A stretch of DNA of 64,000 nt from assembly GCF_900313025.1 (NCBI RefSeq), contig NZ_OMPQ01000009.1, positions 548,782 to 612,781 on the forward strand, written 5' to 3'. This document shows, piece after piece, positions 38,370-46,291 of this stretch. A program made the position numbers and the translations under genes. Within the stretch, counting starts at the first letter, position 1. Every line of letters begins with the position of its first letter. Source of the DNA: Pseudophaeobacter sp. EL27 (GTDB taxonomy: Bacteria > Pseudomonadota > Alphaproteobacteria > Rhodobacterales > Rhodobacteraceae). A model generated the notes under the pieces. That model ran no database searches and had not been told where the DNA came from. It saw nothing but the letters and a program-made list of their open reading frames with translations.

Positions 38370-39113
38370 TTATTCGCCAGCTATTTGCTCGAATTCAATA
38401 AAATCTTTCGCGATGGCTTGTGCGGATAGTTGCAAGATCCGGGCGCCATCTTCTGGTGTTGCCAACGCCGAGTGCGAACCAACTCTACCATCAGGAAACA
38501 TTGCACGGTGTTCATCTGGGGGGCCATGACGGTCTCCGCTATGTTCGCGCACATATTTTGCGGACAACCGCCTTGGCGGGGCAATTGCTCCCTCAGCCGA
38601 CAAAGTCCCCAATAGTGTTTGCGTAATTGCGATTTCCGACGGGGTGGCATGCATGCCTTCCCAATGGCCGTATAGCTCCTTGCGCAAGTTGTTGATCTCA
38701 TCTGGCTCCCACCAGCTACGGACTTTCAAGACTGCCGTCTCGAGCTCAGCTCCGATGGAACTAAGAGGCGCAAGGTTTGCGCCATGTCCGTTGACGACAT
38801 AGACACCGAGAAACCCCTGATCCAACAGCCCCCTGATGATCTCGCGAGCATAGGCGATGAATACTTCAGGAGACACGGAAACCGTGCCTGCAAAGGAGGT
38901 GTTAAAAGGCGCCGGAGTATATGCCAAGGCAGGCGCAACAATCGCATCACATTCCTCGGCAGCCCGCTGCGCCACTGCATCGGCACATATCGTGTCAGTA
39001 CCAATACGCCCTATCGGACCATGTTGTTCAGTAGAGCCAACTGGCAACATTATCGCGGCCCCCTTTTGAATACGGCGATCTACGTCATGCCATGTCATTT
39101 GTTCAAGTTTCAT
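38370..39113 (-). CDS. Creatininase-family amidohydrolase
   Basis: A 247-residue member of the creatinine amidohydrolase fold, a two-metal hydrolase. Metal ligands appear in LPVGSTEQHGP (Glu, His; about residues 23-33), IGTDT (Asp), VVNGHGAN (His; about residue 109) and GHWEGMHATPSE (His/Glu; about residues 148-159). The family opens cyclic or linear amides, including creatinine and mycofactocin-type peptides. ATG 39113 is chosen over 39152 because homology starts MKLEQMTW. Divergent from the XRE-cupin regulator and probably controlled by it. Confidence 0.85.
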   Translation of the reverse strand: MKLEQMTWHDVDRRIQKGAAIMLPVGSTEQHGPIGRIGTDTICADAVAQRAAEECDAIVAPALAYTPAPFNTSFAGTVSVSPEVFIAYAREIIRGLLDQGFLGVYVVNGHGANLAPLSSIGAELETAVLKVRSWWEPDEINNLRKELYGHWEGMHATPSEIAITQTLLGTLSAEGAIAPPRRLSAKYVREHSGDRHGPPDEHRAMFPDGRVGSHSALATPEDGARILQLSAQAIAKDFIEFEQIAGE

Positions 39114-39190
39114 TGCGTTCCTTACGATTTTGGGAGCCAATGACATGAGCATCGCTTTCCCTTTTGGTTTCGGGCAGCTACGCTAATGCC

Positions 39191-39793
39191 ATGGAAGATT
39201 CAGTACCAATCGAAATTGAAAAACCGCCGCTTGATCATCTGATCGGTGTTGCGGTCAAGGCGCATAGAGTTCTTGCAGGGCTTACCTTGGCCGAATTGTC
39301 CGCCAAGGCCAAAGTCTCGCCTGCGATGATTTCCAAGATCGAACGGGGTCAGGTTTCTGCATCGCTGAGCTCGCTGGAAGCGCTGGCGCAAGCGACCGGG
39401 GTGCCGCTGATCAATTTCTTCGCAGGCACAGTCGATACCACGGATGTTTCGTTTGTCGCTGCTGGCGAGGGCATGACGGTTCAACGTCTGGGCAGTGGGT
39501 TTGGTCATGTCTACAAGCTGATAGGCAGGGCAGAAGCGAGCCACGTGAATTTTGAAAGCTATAATGTGACCCTCGAGGGCCCGCTGCCACCACGTCCTTT
39601 GTATCAACATGAGGGAATTGAATTTATCCATGTGACCGACGGTGAGATGATCTATCGCTGTGGCGAGGGGCTCTATAACATGTGTCCCGGTGATAGTCTG
39701 AGCTATGATGCCAGTTCTGCCCATGGCGCGGTTGAGTTGAAGACCGGCACCGTGAGCTTTATTACGCTAGTGGCGAAGGCCGTTTCTCAATGA
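39191..39793 (+). CDS. XRE-type regulator with C-terminal cupin domain
   Basis: 200 residues: helix-turn-helix at about 20-75 (LAGLTLAELSAKAKVSPAMISKIERG), then a cupin beta-barrel at about 120-195 (HEGIEFIHVTDGEMIYRCGEG, PGDSLSYDASSAHGAVEL) that likely senses a small molecule. This architecture is common in controllers of amino acid, polyamine and related catabolic genes. It sits between the creatininase-family gene (divergent, 77 bp) and the ABC transporter genes, which are its likely targets. ATG 39191 is preferred to the TTG at 39164. Confidence 0.9.
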   Translation: MEDSVPIEIEKPPLDHLIGVAVKAHRVLAGLTLAELSAKAKVSPAMISKIERGQVSASLSSLEALAQATGVPLINFFAGTVDTTDVSFVAAGEGMTVQRLGSGFGHVYKLIGRAEASHVNFESYNVTLEGPLPPRPLYQHEGIEFIHVTDGEMIYRCGEGLYNMCPGDSLSYDASSAHGAVELKTGTVSFITLVAKAVSQ

Positions 39794-39795
39794 AA

Positions 39796-39821
39796 ACGCC
39801 CGCCGTTCGTTTGGCGGGCGT
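39796..39821 (-). terminator. Terminator of the ABC substrate-binding protein gene
   Basis: ACGCCCGCC and GGCGGGCGT pair around an 8-base loop; on the minus strand TTTTCATTG follows. It lies between the convergent XRE-cupin and substrate-binding protein genes. Confidence 0.8.
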
Positions 39822-39829
39822 TGGCTAGG

Positions 39830-40600
39830 TCAAAGACCCCATTTTGCTTGATTTGCTTCAAAGAATCCTTGGGCTTTTTTAACTTTGATCCAGTTGTTAA
39901 CGTAGTTGATCCACACTTGATCATCCTGTGGCAACAACACTGCGATAGGAGAAGGAGAGCGTGGGCCGGTGCCATTAACGCGCATGATGGGAAATTTCGC
40001 CTCAAGGGTCGAGCCCTCGATATTGGAGGTGATGAAGACATCCGCTCGACCAGCAAGGACCTCTTGGAACCCGCGAGCCGGAGCTTCGACAACTTTGATA
40101 TCAGCGTTAGGGAACCACTCACGTACGCGTTTTTCAAAAGTAGTACCAAGAGTGGTTGCGACTCTGACATCAGGTTGGTTGATCGATTCATACCCATCAA
40201 AACGGTCAGCGTTTGCCTCTAGTGTGAAGGGGTACAAATCTACAGAAATGTAGCTTTCCGAAAACCCAGCCACCTTCATGCGTGGCGGCGAGATCGAGGC
40301 AGAACCCGTCATGTGGTATTTTCCGGCAACGACACCGTTAACAAGCGTTTTCCAATCGGTAGGCACGAACTCGACCTCAACGCCGAGGTCTTGGGCCAGT
40401 TCGGTCATGATGTCGATATCAAAGCCTTTGTAGGAATTTGTGGCTGGGTCTCGTAAAGTCATTGGGTTCCAGTCCCCGGTGGTGCCAACTTTAAGAACGC
40501 CAGTATCGAGGATCTCATTTAAGGCGGATTGGGCCTGAGCTGCCCCGGCAAGCGCAAGGCTGATGGCCGCCGCTGCGGCGACTTTGAATGCACGTTTCAT
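39830..40600 (-). CDS. Polar amino-acid-type ABC transporter, substrate-binding protein
   Basis: Periplasmic receptor of 256 residues with a signal peptide (MKRAFKVAAAAAISLALAGA, cleavage after AQA). The family-3 binding fold is recognisable in LKVGTTGDWNPMT, GFDIDIMTELAQDLGVEVEFV and the RVATTLGTTFEKRVREW hinge region; it resembles binding proteins of the cyclohexadienyl-dehydratase-like group. Ligand-fixing Arg/Asp are not assigned with certainty. It is divergent from the ATPase and permease genes across 139 bp; together they make one importer. Nearby catabolic genes suggest the ligand is their substrate. Confidence 0.9.
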   Translation of the reverse strand: MKRAFKVAAAAAISLALAGAAQAQSALNEILDTGVLKVGTTGDWNPMTLRDPATNSYKGFDIDIMTELAQDLGVEVEFVPTDWKTLVNGVVAGKYHMTGSASISPPRMKVAGFSESYISVDLYPFTLEANADRFDGYESINQPDVRVATTLGTTFEKRVREWFPNADIKVVEAPARGFQEVLAGRADVFITSNIEGSTLEAKFPIMRVNGTGPRSPSPIAVLLPQDDQVWINYVNNWIKVKKAQGFFEANQAKWGL

Positions 40601-40739
40601 ATACTCTCTCCCTTTGGTTGTTCTTGGACTGCCTATGAATTGAAGCATTTTTGATACTTGATTTAACGCCGAGATCGACGTTAACCTCAAGAAAAAATTT
40701 TCATCACAAGAAAATTCACACACCAGAGGAACCCAGCCA

Positions 40740-41480
40740 GTGAGCGAAACAGCAATCGAGTTGGTCAATGTCAACAAGTGGTATGGCACGTTCCATGTCC
40801 TGAAAGATATAAACCTATCCATCAAGACCGGTGAAAAAGTGGTGATCTGTGGCCCGTCTGGATCCGGTAAGTCAACAGTGGTGCGCTGCATCAACCGGTT
40901 GGAAGAACACCAAAAGGGTACCATTAACGTGGATGGGGTCGAACTGACCAATGACCCGAAATCTGTGACCGCAATCCGCTCAGATGTTGGGATGGTGTTT
41001 CAGAGTTTTAACCTGTTTCCGCATCTGACAGTGCTTGAGAACCTTACGTTGGGTCCGATCAAGGCGCGCGGACTCACTAAGTCCGAGGCCGAGGCCAAGG
41101 CGATGCATTATCTTGAACGCGTGCACATTCCTGATCAGGCAAAGAAACGTCCTGGCCAGTTGTCCGGCGGGCAACAGCAGCGCGTCGCAATTGCTCGATC
41201 GCTGTGCATGGAACCCAAGGTTTTGTTGTTCGATGAGCCGACCTCAGCGCTGGACCCGGAAATGATCTCCGAGGTTCTCGATGTGATGGTGGAATTGGCG
41301 CAAGAAGGGATGACCATGGTGGTTGTGACACATGAAATGGGCTTTGCCCGCAAGGTCGCAGACAACATGATTTTTATGGATGCTGGTCAGATTGTTGAAC
41401 AGGGCACCCCAGATGATTTTTTTGGCGCCCCACGGTCTCCACGGTGTCAGCAGTTTCTCAGCCAGATTCTACAGCATTGA
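40740..41480 (+). CDS. Polar amino-acid-type ABC transporter, ATP-binding protein
   Basis: 246 residues from a GTG start with GAGG 10 bases ahead. Walker [10 protein letters not shown] (residues 38-46), Q-loop [10 protein letters not shown], signature LSGGQQQR (about 142), Walker [13 protein letters not shown] (about 160) and switch histidine VVTHEMGFA are all intact. Closest in type to GlnQ/AapP/HisP. Energises the importer whose receptor is encoded on the other strand and whose permease follows 14 bp downstream. Confidence 0.95.
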   Translation: MSETAIELVNVNKWYGTFHVLKDINLSIKTGEKVVICGPSGSGKSTVVRCINRLEEHQKGTINVDGVELTNDPKSVTAIRSDVGMVFQSFNLFPHLTVLENLTLGPIKARGLTKSEAEAKAMHYLERVHIPDQAKKRPGQLSGGQQQRVAIARSLCMEPKVLLFDEPTSALDPEMISEVLDVMVELAQEGMTMVVVTHEMGFARKVADNMIFMDAGQIVEQGTPDDFFGAPRSPRCQQFLSQILQH

Positions 41481-41494
41481 GTAAGGGTACAGTA

Positions 41495-42256
41495 ATGAAA
41501 AGAAATCTCATTCTATTGTTGCCCTTGCTGGCGCTGGCAGGATGTTCCAGTTCGTCCACCTGGGGATGGTATGTGATTAACCCGATGACGGCCTCGGGTT
41601 GGGTCAACGTAAAATTCCTGATTTCAGGCATGGGCGACACCATCTTGATTTCGGTGATCGCCGCCGTGATTTCAATTGTGTTGGGATTGATCGTCGCTCT
41701 GCCTGGACTGGCAAAAAGCCGAGGCTGGCGGATGGCTAATCGGGTATACGTTGAGCTGGTACGCTCCATCCCCTTGCTGCCGATGTTATTCTGGGTCTTT
41801 TACGGACTGCCCATCATTTTCCGTGAAATGGGGATGAATGTTCCGATTGATCCATTCTGGGGAGCGGTCATCACGCTCGCTCTGTCAGACAGTGCATTCA
41901 CCGCTGAAATCTACCGGGCCGGCATCCAGTCGATTGCCAAGGGACAGACCGAAGCTGCGCAGACAATTGGACTGAATTATCTGCAAACCATGCGCTATGT
42001 GATCCTGCCACAAGCGATCCGACGCATTCTGCCGCCACTGGCAAACCAGTTTATCTATATCGTCAAGATGAGTGCCTTTGCTTCTGTCATCGGAATGCAG
42101 GAACTGACACGACGCGCCAATGAGCTGGTGGTGACGGAGTACCGCCCTCTGGAAATCTATTCATTGCTGATCCTCGAATACTTGATTCTCGTGCTGTTTA
42201 TTAGCGCTGGCGTACGCTGGCTTGAACGGCGAATGGGATCGGATGAGCGTGGCTAA
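41495..42256 (+). CDS. Polar amino-acid-type ABC transporter permease with lipoprotein-like N-terminus
   Basis: 253 residues with about five or six membrane helices and the EAA loop (EAAQTIGLNYLQTMRYVILPQA, about residues 149-170, shown in part). The N-terminus is unusual: MKRNLILLLPLLALAGCSSS has a typical lipobox (LAGC, C17) before SSTWGWYVINP, so the first segment looks like a lipoprotein signal rather than a plain permease helix. ATG 41495 follows the ATPase stop by 14 bp with a GTAAGGGTACAGTA leader; the frame extends further up but only into the ATPase gene. Only one permease is present, so the channel is probably a homodimer. Confidence 0.92.
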   Translation: MKRNLILLLPLLALAGCSSSSTWGWYVINPMTASGWVNVKFLISGMGDTILISVIAAVISIVLGLIVALPGLAKSRGWRMANRVYVELVRSIPLLPMLFWVFYGLPIIFREMGMNVPIDPFWGAVITLALSDSAFTAEIYRAGIQSIAKGQTEAAQTIGLNYLQTMRYVILPQAIRRILPPLANQFIYIVKMSAFASVIGMQELTRRANELVVTEYRPLEIYSLLILEYLILVLFISAGVRWLERRMGSDERG

Positions 42257-42267
42257 AGGAGAAGAAC

Positions 42268-42603
42268 ATGGATTGGAAAAACTTCATGGCCGAAATCGAG
42301 GCCGACATTGGGACCTATTCGAAAGAGGTGCCCGAGACGGTCAAAGGTTTTGGCATCATGGGCAAAGCCGCCAAGACCAACGGCGCACTTAGCGAAAAAA
42401 CCAAAGAGTTTATGGCGCTGGGCATTGCCATTGCCACCCGCTGTGACAGCTGCATCGGCTTTCACGTCCGGGCATTGGTGCGACTAGACGCCAGCCGTGA
42501 AGAGCTCTGCGAAGCGTTGGCAATGGCGACATACATGGGCGGTGGCCCGTCCTATGCCTATAGCGCCAAGGCGCTAAAGGCCTTTGATGTGTTTTCGGAA
42601 TAG
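42268..42603 (+). CDS. AhpD-like/carboxymuconolactone decarboxylase family protein
   Basis: A 111-residue CMD-fold protein with an intact redox motif TRCDSCIGFHV (C59, C62, H66), as in the peroxidase AhpD group. It begins 11 bp after the permease stop with AAAGGAGAAG as ribosome-binding site, and the Rieske oxygenase gene follows after 9 bp, so transporter, AhpD-like protein and oxygenase form one operon. It may detoxify peroxides leaking from the oxygenase or act on a pathway intermediate. Confidence 0.88.
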   Translation: MDWKNFMAEIEADIGTYSKEVPETVKGFGIMGKAAKTNGALSEKTKEFMALGIAIATRCDSCIGFHVRALVRLDASREELCEALAMATYMGGGPSYAYSAKALKAFDVFSE

Positions 42604-42612
42604 GAGTGAGCG

Positions 42613-43662
42613 ATGCGACCGGATTTAACCGGAGCCAGCGGTTTCGTGCGCGACTGCTGGTATGTAGCAGGGCGCAGCGAGGATTTTAGCCGTGCATTGA
42701 CTGCGCTGCGGATGCTGGACGAGGAGATCGTGATCTACCGCGACACCAAAGGTATGGCGATCGCGCTTGAAGATGCTTGTCCGCATCGTAAACTGCCCTT
42801 GTCGCGCGGCACAATCGAGGGAGACAATGTGGTCTGCGGCTACCACGGGTTGACCTTTGACTGCGCCGGGGAATGCGTGATCGCGCCGACGCAGTTGGAC
42901 AACCCTCCGCGCCGCGCAGCCGTCCACTCTTACGCGGCAGAAGATCGCTGGGGCTTTTTATGGCTTTGGATGGGAGACCCGTCACAGGCTGACCGTTCCA
43001 AGATCATCGACATCCCGAACTTCAACGACCCCACATGGGGTAAAACTGCCAGAGGCGCGATGGAGATGGCCTGTCACTATCTCTATATCACCGACAATCT
43101 GCTGGACCCAAGCCATGTGGCCTGGGTGCATCTAACGTCTTTTGCTGGCGCCGGAACCGACAATAGCCCACTCGATCTGGAAGAGTTCGACGAAGGGGTG
43201 ATTGTGTCACGTTGGATCTTTGACGAACCGCCAGCTCCTTATTACAAGCCGATGCTGCCCTTTGGACCCAATTGTGATCGCAAACAGCACTATGAGTGTC
43301 GGCTCCCCTCCACCGCGATCAACATGTCGATATACGCGCCGGTGAGCGAAGGAGGAGCGGATAAGCCTTTGTCACCCAATGCATTGGTCAATATTTCCTA
43401 TAATTTCATCACACCGGTGGATGGGGACAACTCGCGCTATTTTTGGTTCCAGCACCGTAACATGCACGCAGAGGACACTGCCCTGTCAGAGCGGATGTTC
43501 GACGGTGCTATCATGGCCTTCACGGAGGACAAAGACGTGCTGGAATATGTTCAGACTGGTATGGCGCGGCGTAAGACAGGATACATCAATCTTGGGCTTG
43601 ACGCAGGGGCCATGCGGTTCCGTTCGCGCATTGCCAAGGCCATTGCTGCGGAACAACCGTAA
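42613..43662 (+). CDS. Rieske non-haem iron oxygenase, alpha subunit (VanA-like)
   Basis: 349 residues. Rieske [2Fe-2S] ligands are C56/H58 (DACPHRKLPL) and C75/H78 (VCGYHGLTF); the mononuclear iron site is DNLLDPSHVAWVH with H168 and H173. Size and sequence fit the single-component-type oxygenases related to vanillate O-demethylase, which remove O- or N-methyl groups or hydroxylate rings. They need a separate reductase, which is not encoded in the window. It ends the transporter operon and is followed by a strong hairpin. Confidence 0.92.
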   Translation: MRPDLTGASGFVRDCWYVAGRSEDFSRALTALRMLDEEIVIYRDTKGMAIALEDACPHRKLPLSRGTIEGDNVVCGYHGLTFDCAGECVIAPTQLDNPPRRAAVHSYAAEDRWGFLWLWMGDPSQADRSKIIDIPNFNDPTWGKTARGAMEMACHYLYITDNLLDPSHVAWVHLTSFAGAGTDNSPLDLEEFDEGVIVSRWIFDEPPAPYYKPMLPFGPNCDRKQHYECRLPSTAINMSIYAPVSEGGADKPLSPNALVNISYNFITPVDGDNSRYFWFQHRNMHAEDTALSERMFDGAIMAFTEDKDVLEYVQTGMARRKTGYINLGLDAGAMRFRSRIAKAIAAEQP

Positions 43663-43666
43663 AGCC

Positions 43667-43695
43667 CGTGGCAGGCCGGGAGACGGCCTGCCACG
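43667..43695. terminator. Hairpin between convergent Rieske and M29-like genes
   Basis: CGTGGCAGGCC and GGCCTGCCACG form a perfect 11-bp stem with a 7-base loop, 4 bp after the Rieske gene stop. There is no long T-tract, but position and stability suit a bidirectional terminator. Confidence 0.65.
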
Positions 43696-43699
43696 CAGC

Positions 43700-44818
43700 T
43701 TATTGAACCCCCACAAGACGTCCAGTGTGACCTTGGCCAACCTCTTGCGCCGGGGAGTCGAATACCGTTTTAATACTAGAATACTGTGCAATCAGATCGG
43801 AGCCACCAGGGACAAGATTCGGGTCCAGCACCCCATCTTTCCAGACGGCAATACCATCGATGAGGATCGTAGGATCAAGCACATTTAACGATATTTCACC
43901 GGGCGCGTAATCACCACAAGTATGAAAATGCAGCAGACGCGGATTGCCAAAGGCACCGCCACTCCAGCGTTGATAGTTGTCAGCGGCAGGTAGAGTGTAG
44001 GCGCAGCCCGGATGGATACCTGCGTGCCAAGAATGCATGCTCATGGGGTCAATGTTAAACTTCTGTCCGACCTCGGCGTAGTGCATCTGAGCGCAATGCA
44101 CATCCATCTCATGCCCCTTGAAGTGCGTCAGGTGGTTATCCGTGAAATGCACGGCCAGCGGCTCTTTCAGGTCACAGCCATAGGGCTCGTAAAACTTGGA
44201 ACCAGTCCCAACCAGAAACCCTTCTTGCATCAACACCCCGGAAAACCCTTGCGCGGGCACAGGAGCAAAGACCGACATCGGAAATCGGGTGACGCTGACA
44301 TCTGCGGCACCTGATGGGGCGTAGTTCGCGCCGGGACCAGAGAAATCAGTTCCAAGCGGACAGGTCACCCGGATAGAGCTTGCCCCAGCAAACATCGCAT
44401 TGACTGCATCCTTCAGAGCTACAAATCCGGCGTAATGGGCGCGACCAAAGCCCGAGGCTAGCATCTCTGCGTCCAACGCATATGACATGATTGGACGAGT
44501 GTCCGCCATCGTCGCATCAAAGCGGATCTGGTCGCCCGTGCGAGACAAGAATAACGTTCGATCAGCCTGTCGCATAGCATTGATGATAGATTGAGGAATT
44601 GGTCCCCCAGTTGGCTCAAAAGGAATAGTCCTTAGTTCCGTTCGGATTTCCATGTCACGCGCACAGGTGACGACAGCCTCTACAATGGCTTTATCATAAT
44701 AGCTGTTGCCTGGGTCTTCTTGCAAAACAAGCAGTCGATCCCCTGCAGAAAGTCCTCCGCAGTTCACCAAGAGATTTTCGGCGCCAAGACGTAAGTCGGA
44801 TTGCTGCACAGATCTCAT
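43700..44818 (-). CDS. M29 aminopeptidase/NicX-like metalloenzyme
   Basis: A 372-residue protein resembling the family that includes aminopeptidase T (M29) and 2,5-dihydroxypyridine 5,6-dioxygenase NicX. Visible pieces are VTCPLGTDFSGPGANY, the His-rich middle (HFTDNHLTHFKGHEMDVHC) and the C-terminal HFHTCGDYAPGEISLNVLDP with DGIAVWKDG, which parallels the NicX end. In this family the metal is iron in dioxygenases or cobalt/zinc in peptidases; which applies is not clear. ATG 44818 is used; a TTG at 44839 is possible. It converges on the Rieske gene and is divergent from the peroxidase-related gene. Confidence 0.7.
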   Translation of the reverse strand: MRSVQQSDLRLGAENLLVNCGGLSAGDRLLVLQEDPGNSYYDKAIVEAVVTCARDMEIRTELRTIPFEPTGGPIPQSIINAMRQADRTLFLSRTGDQIRFDATMADTRPIMSYALDAEMLASGFGRAHYAGFVALKDAVNAMFAGASSIRVTCPLGTDFSGPGANYAPSGAADVSVTRFPMSVFAPVPAQGFSGVLMQEGFLVGTGSKFYEPYGCDLKEPLAVHFTDNHLTHFKGHEMDVHCAQMHYAEVGQKFNIDPMSMHSWHAGIHPGCAYTLPAADNYQRWSGGAFGNPRLLHFHTCGDYAPGEISLNVLDPTILIDGIAVWKDGVLDPNLVPGGSDLIAQYSSIKTVFDSPAQEVGQGHTGRLVGVQ

Positions 44819-44957
44819 CCCTATCACTGTATGTGTCAAAAGGAACTTTACTGCCGAACCCCTCTAGCAATCTACAAAATTTTCACCGTGGATAAAAATT
44901 ATACTGACAGTAGTCCTCACTTGGGATTTAGTGTTGGCAACAAAACAGGAGACAACG

Positions 44958-45551
44958 ATGAGCGCGTGGATTGAAATGGTTGCCGATGATCAGGCTTCGG
45001 GCCGCCTGAAAGAGCTTTTGGACAGGGCCCGGACACCGCATGGAACTATAGATACTGTGATGCGAGTACACTCACTGCGCCCTGAAACGATGGATGGTCA
45101 CGTGACATTGTATCGTTCTGTTCTGCATTCCAAAGACAACGTATTACCGTTCTGGTTTCTAGAAGTGGTAGCCAGCTACACGTCTATTCTAAACGATTGC
45201 ACCTACTCGTTGACGCATCACTTCATGAATGTACGCAACCTGATTAAGGACCAGCCCCGCAGCGATCGGATTTTCTTGGCGCTCAAGGCCCATCGACCCG
45301 AGGATGAATTTAGCGGGAAAGAGCTGGCCTTGCTCCGCTATGCTCACAAGCTAACCACGGATGTCGGAAAATTGGTGAAATCTGATTTCGAGGCTCTCAA
45401 AATTGCCGATTGCAACGACGGTGAGATCCTGGAGGTCAATCAGGTCTGCGCCTATTTCAATTACTCCAACAGACTTTTGAACGGTTTGGGAGCGACCACA
45501 GAAAACGACATAATCGGCTTCTACAAAGAGGATGAGGAGGTTAGCGCATAA
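44958..45551 (+). CDS. Peroxidase-related CMD-family protein with altered redox motif
   Basis: A 197-residue protein of the AhpD-like uncharacterised peroxidase-related group. The usual motif C-x-Y-C-x-x-H-H reads here CTYSLTHH (C81, S84, H87, H88), so the second cysteine is serine and a disulphide relay cannot form at this site. The start MSAWIEMVADD at 44958 has AGGAGACA upstream; the frame is open 9 codons further. Divergent from the M29-like gene across 139 bp. The function may be non-redox. Confidence 0.78.
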   Translation: MSAWIEMVADDQASGRLKELLDRARTPHGTIDTVMRVHSLRPETMDGHVTLYRSVLHSKDNVLPFWFLEVVASYTSILNDCTYSLTHHFMNVRNLIKDQPRSDRIFLALKAHRPEDEFSGKELALLRYAHKLTTDVGKLVKSDFEALKIADCNDGEILEVNQVCAYFNYSNRLLNGLGATTENDIIGFYKEDEEVSA

Positions 45552-45585
45552 GTTCGAGCGGTTTCAAATGGTTCTGCAGTTTTTC

Positions 45586-45690
45586 TGACCTGCTCCCCGA
45601 AATCTCCCGCACCTTAATGTAGAGTTTGCTCAATCTTTCAAAGGAGCAAACAGATGCGAAAGAGCCGCTTCACAGAAGCCCACATTACTC
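45586..45690 (+). mobile_element. IS3-family element, left-end remnant
   Basis: TGACCTGCTCCCCGAAATC at 45586 looks like an IS3-family terminal repeat. AAAGGAG and ATG 45654 start an OrfA-like peptide (MRKSRFTEAHI) that breaks off after about 12 codons, next to the stop codon of the desaturase remnant on the other strand. Only about 105 bp of the element remain. Confidence 0.6.
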
Positions 45691-45698
45691 ATGCCAAT

Positions 45699-46205
45699 TC
45701 ATCCGGAGAGGTGACGAGCGTAGGCTTCGGTGAACGATGTGTAGCCATCTGCCGTGTTTGACAAGTGCGGTTTCATAAGCTTGTGCAGCTCGGGTAGATT
45801 ATGGAACGGGACAGATGGGTAGCTGTGGTGCTCGGTGTGGAAGGGCATATTCCACGCAATTGCTCGCACAAGCCTATTTGTGAACGTCGTCCGAGTGTTT
45901 TCGAAAATGTTAGCAACGAAGGCGCAGCGACCGTGCTCGGCTAACAGATAGAGGCGCAGGAAAGGTTGGCCAATCACCATAGGCAAAAGCCACACAAATA
46001 GCAAAACGGGTTCTTCCGCCCAAAGGCATAAAACCAGCAGTGAAGCATAGAGAAACAGGTAAATGCGGGATTCCTTGGTGATCTCGTTGCGGCGTGCCTG
46101 CGGGACAAAATCATCGCCGCATTGCCCCGACGCGTTGCCCATCAGCGTGCGCGCGTGGCTGATCCAAACCGGGATACCTGAGATATGGCGCAGAACTGCC
46201 CTTTG
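45699..46205 (-). pseudogene. Fatty acid desaturase, C-terminal remnant
   Basis: The frame from 46205 to 45699 codes for about 168 residues: HISGIPVWISHARTLMG, two membrane helices (YLFLYASLLVLCLW, VLLFVWLLPMVIG), AEHGRCAF and the third histidine box NMPFHTEHHSYPSVPFHN. The C-terminus is intact. An in-frame TAA at 46206 cuts off the N-terminal half with the first histidine boxes, so the enzyme cannot be active. An internal ATG at 46142 exists but yields only 147 residues. Its C-terminal side abuts the IS3 remnant. Confidence 0.75.
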
Positions 46206-46291
46206 TTACTGTCGGCTCAGTGACTGCTCTCAACCCGAAGCGGTCATGGACATGGAGCTCCGCGCCAAGGATTCTGTTGGAGCGAAGGTTT

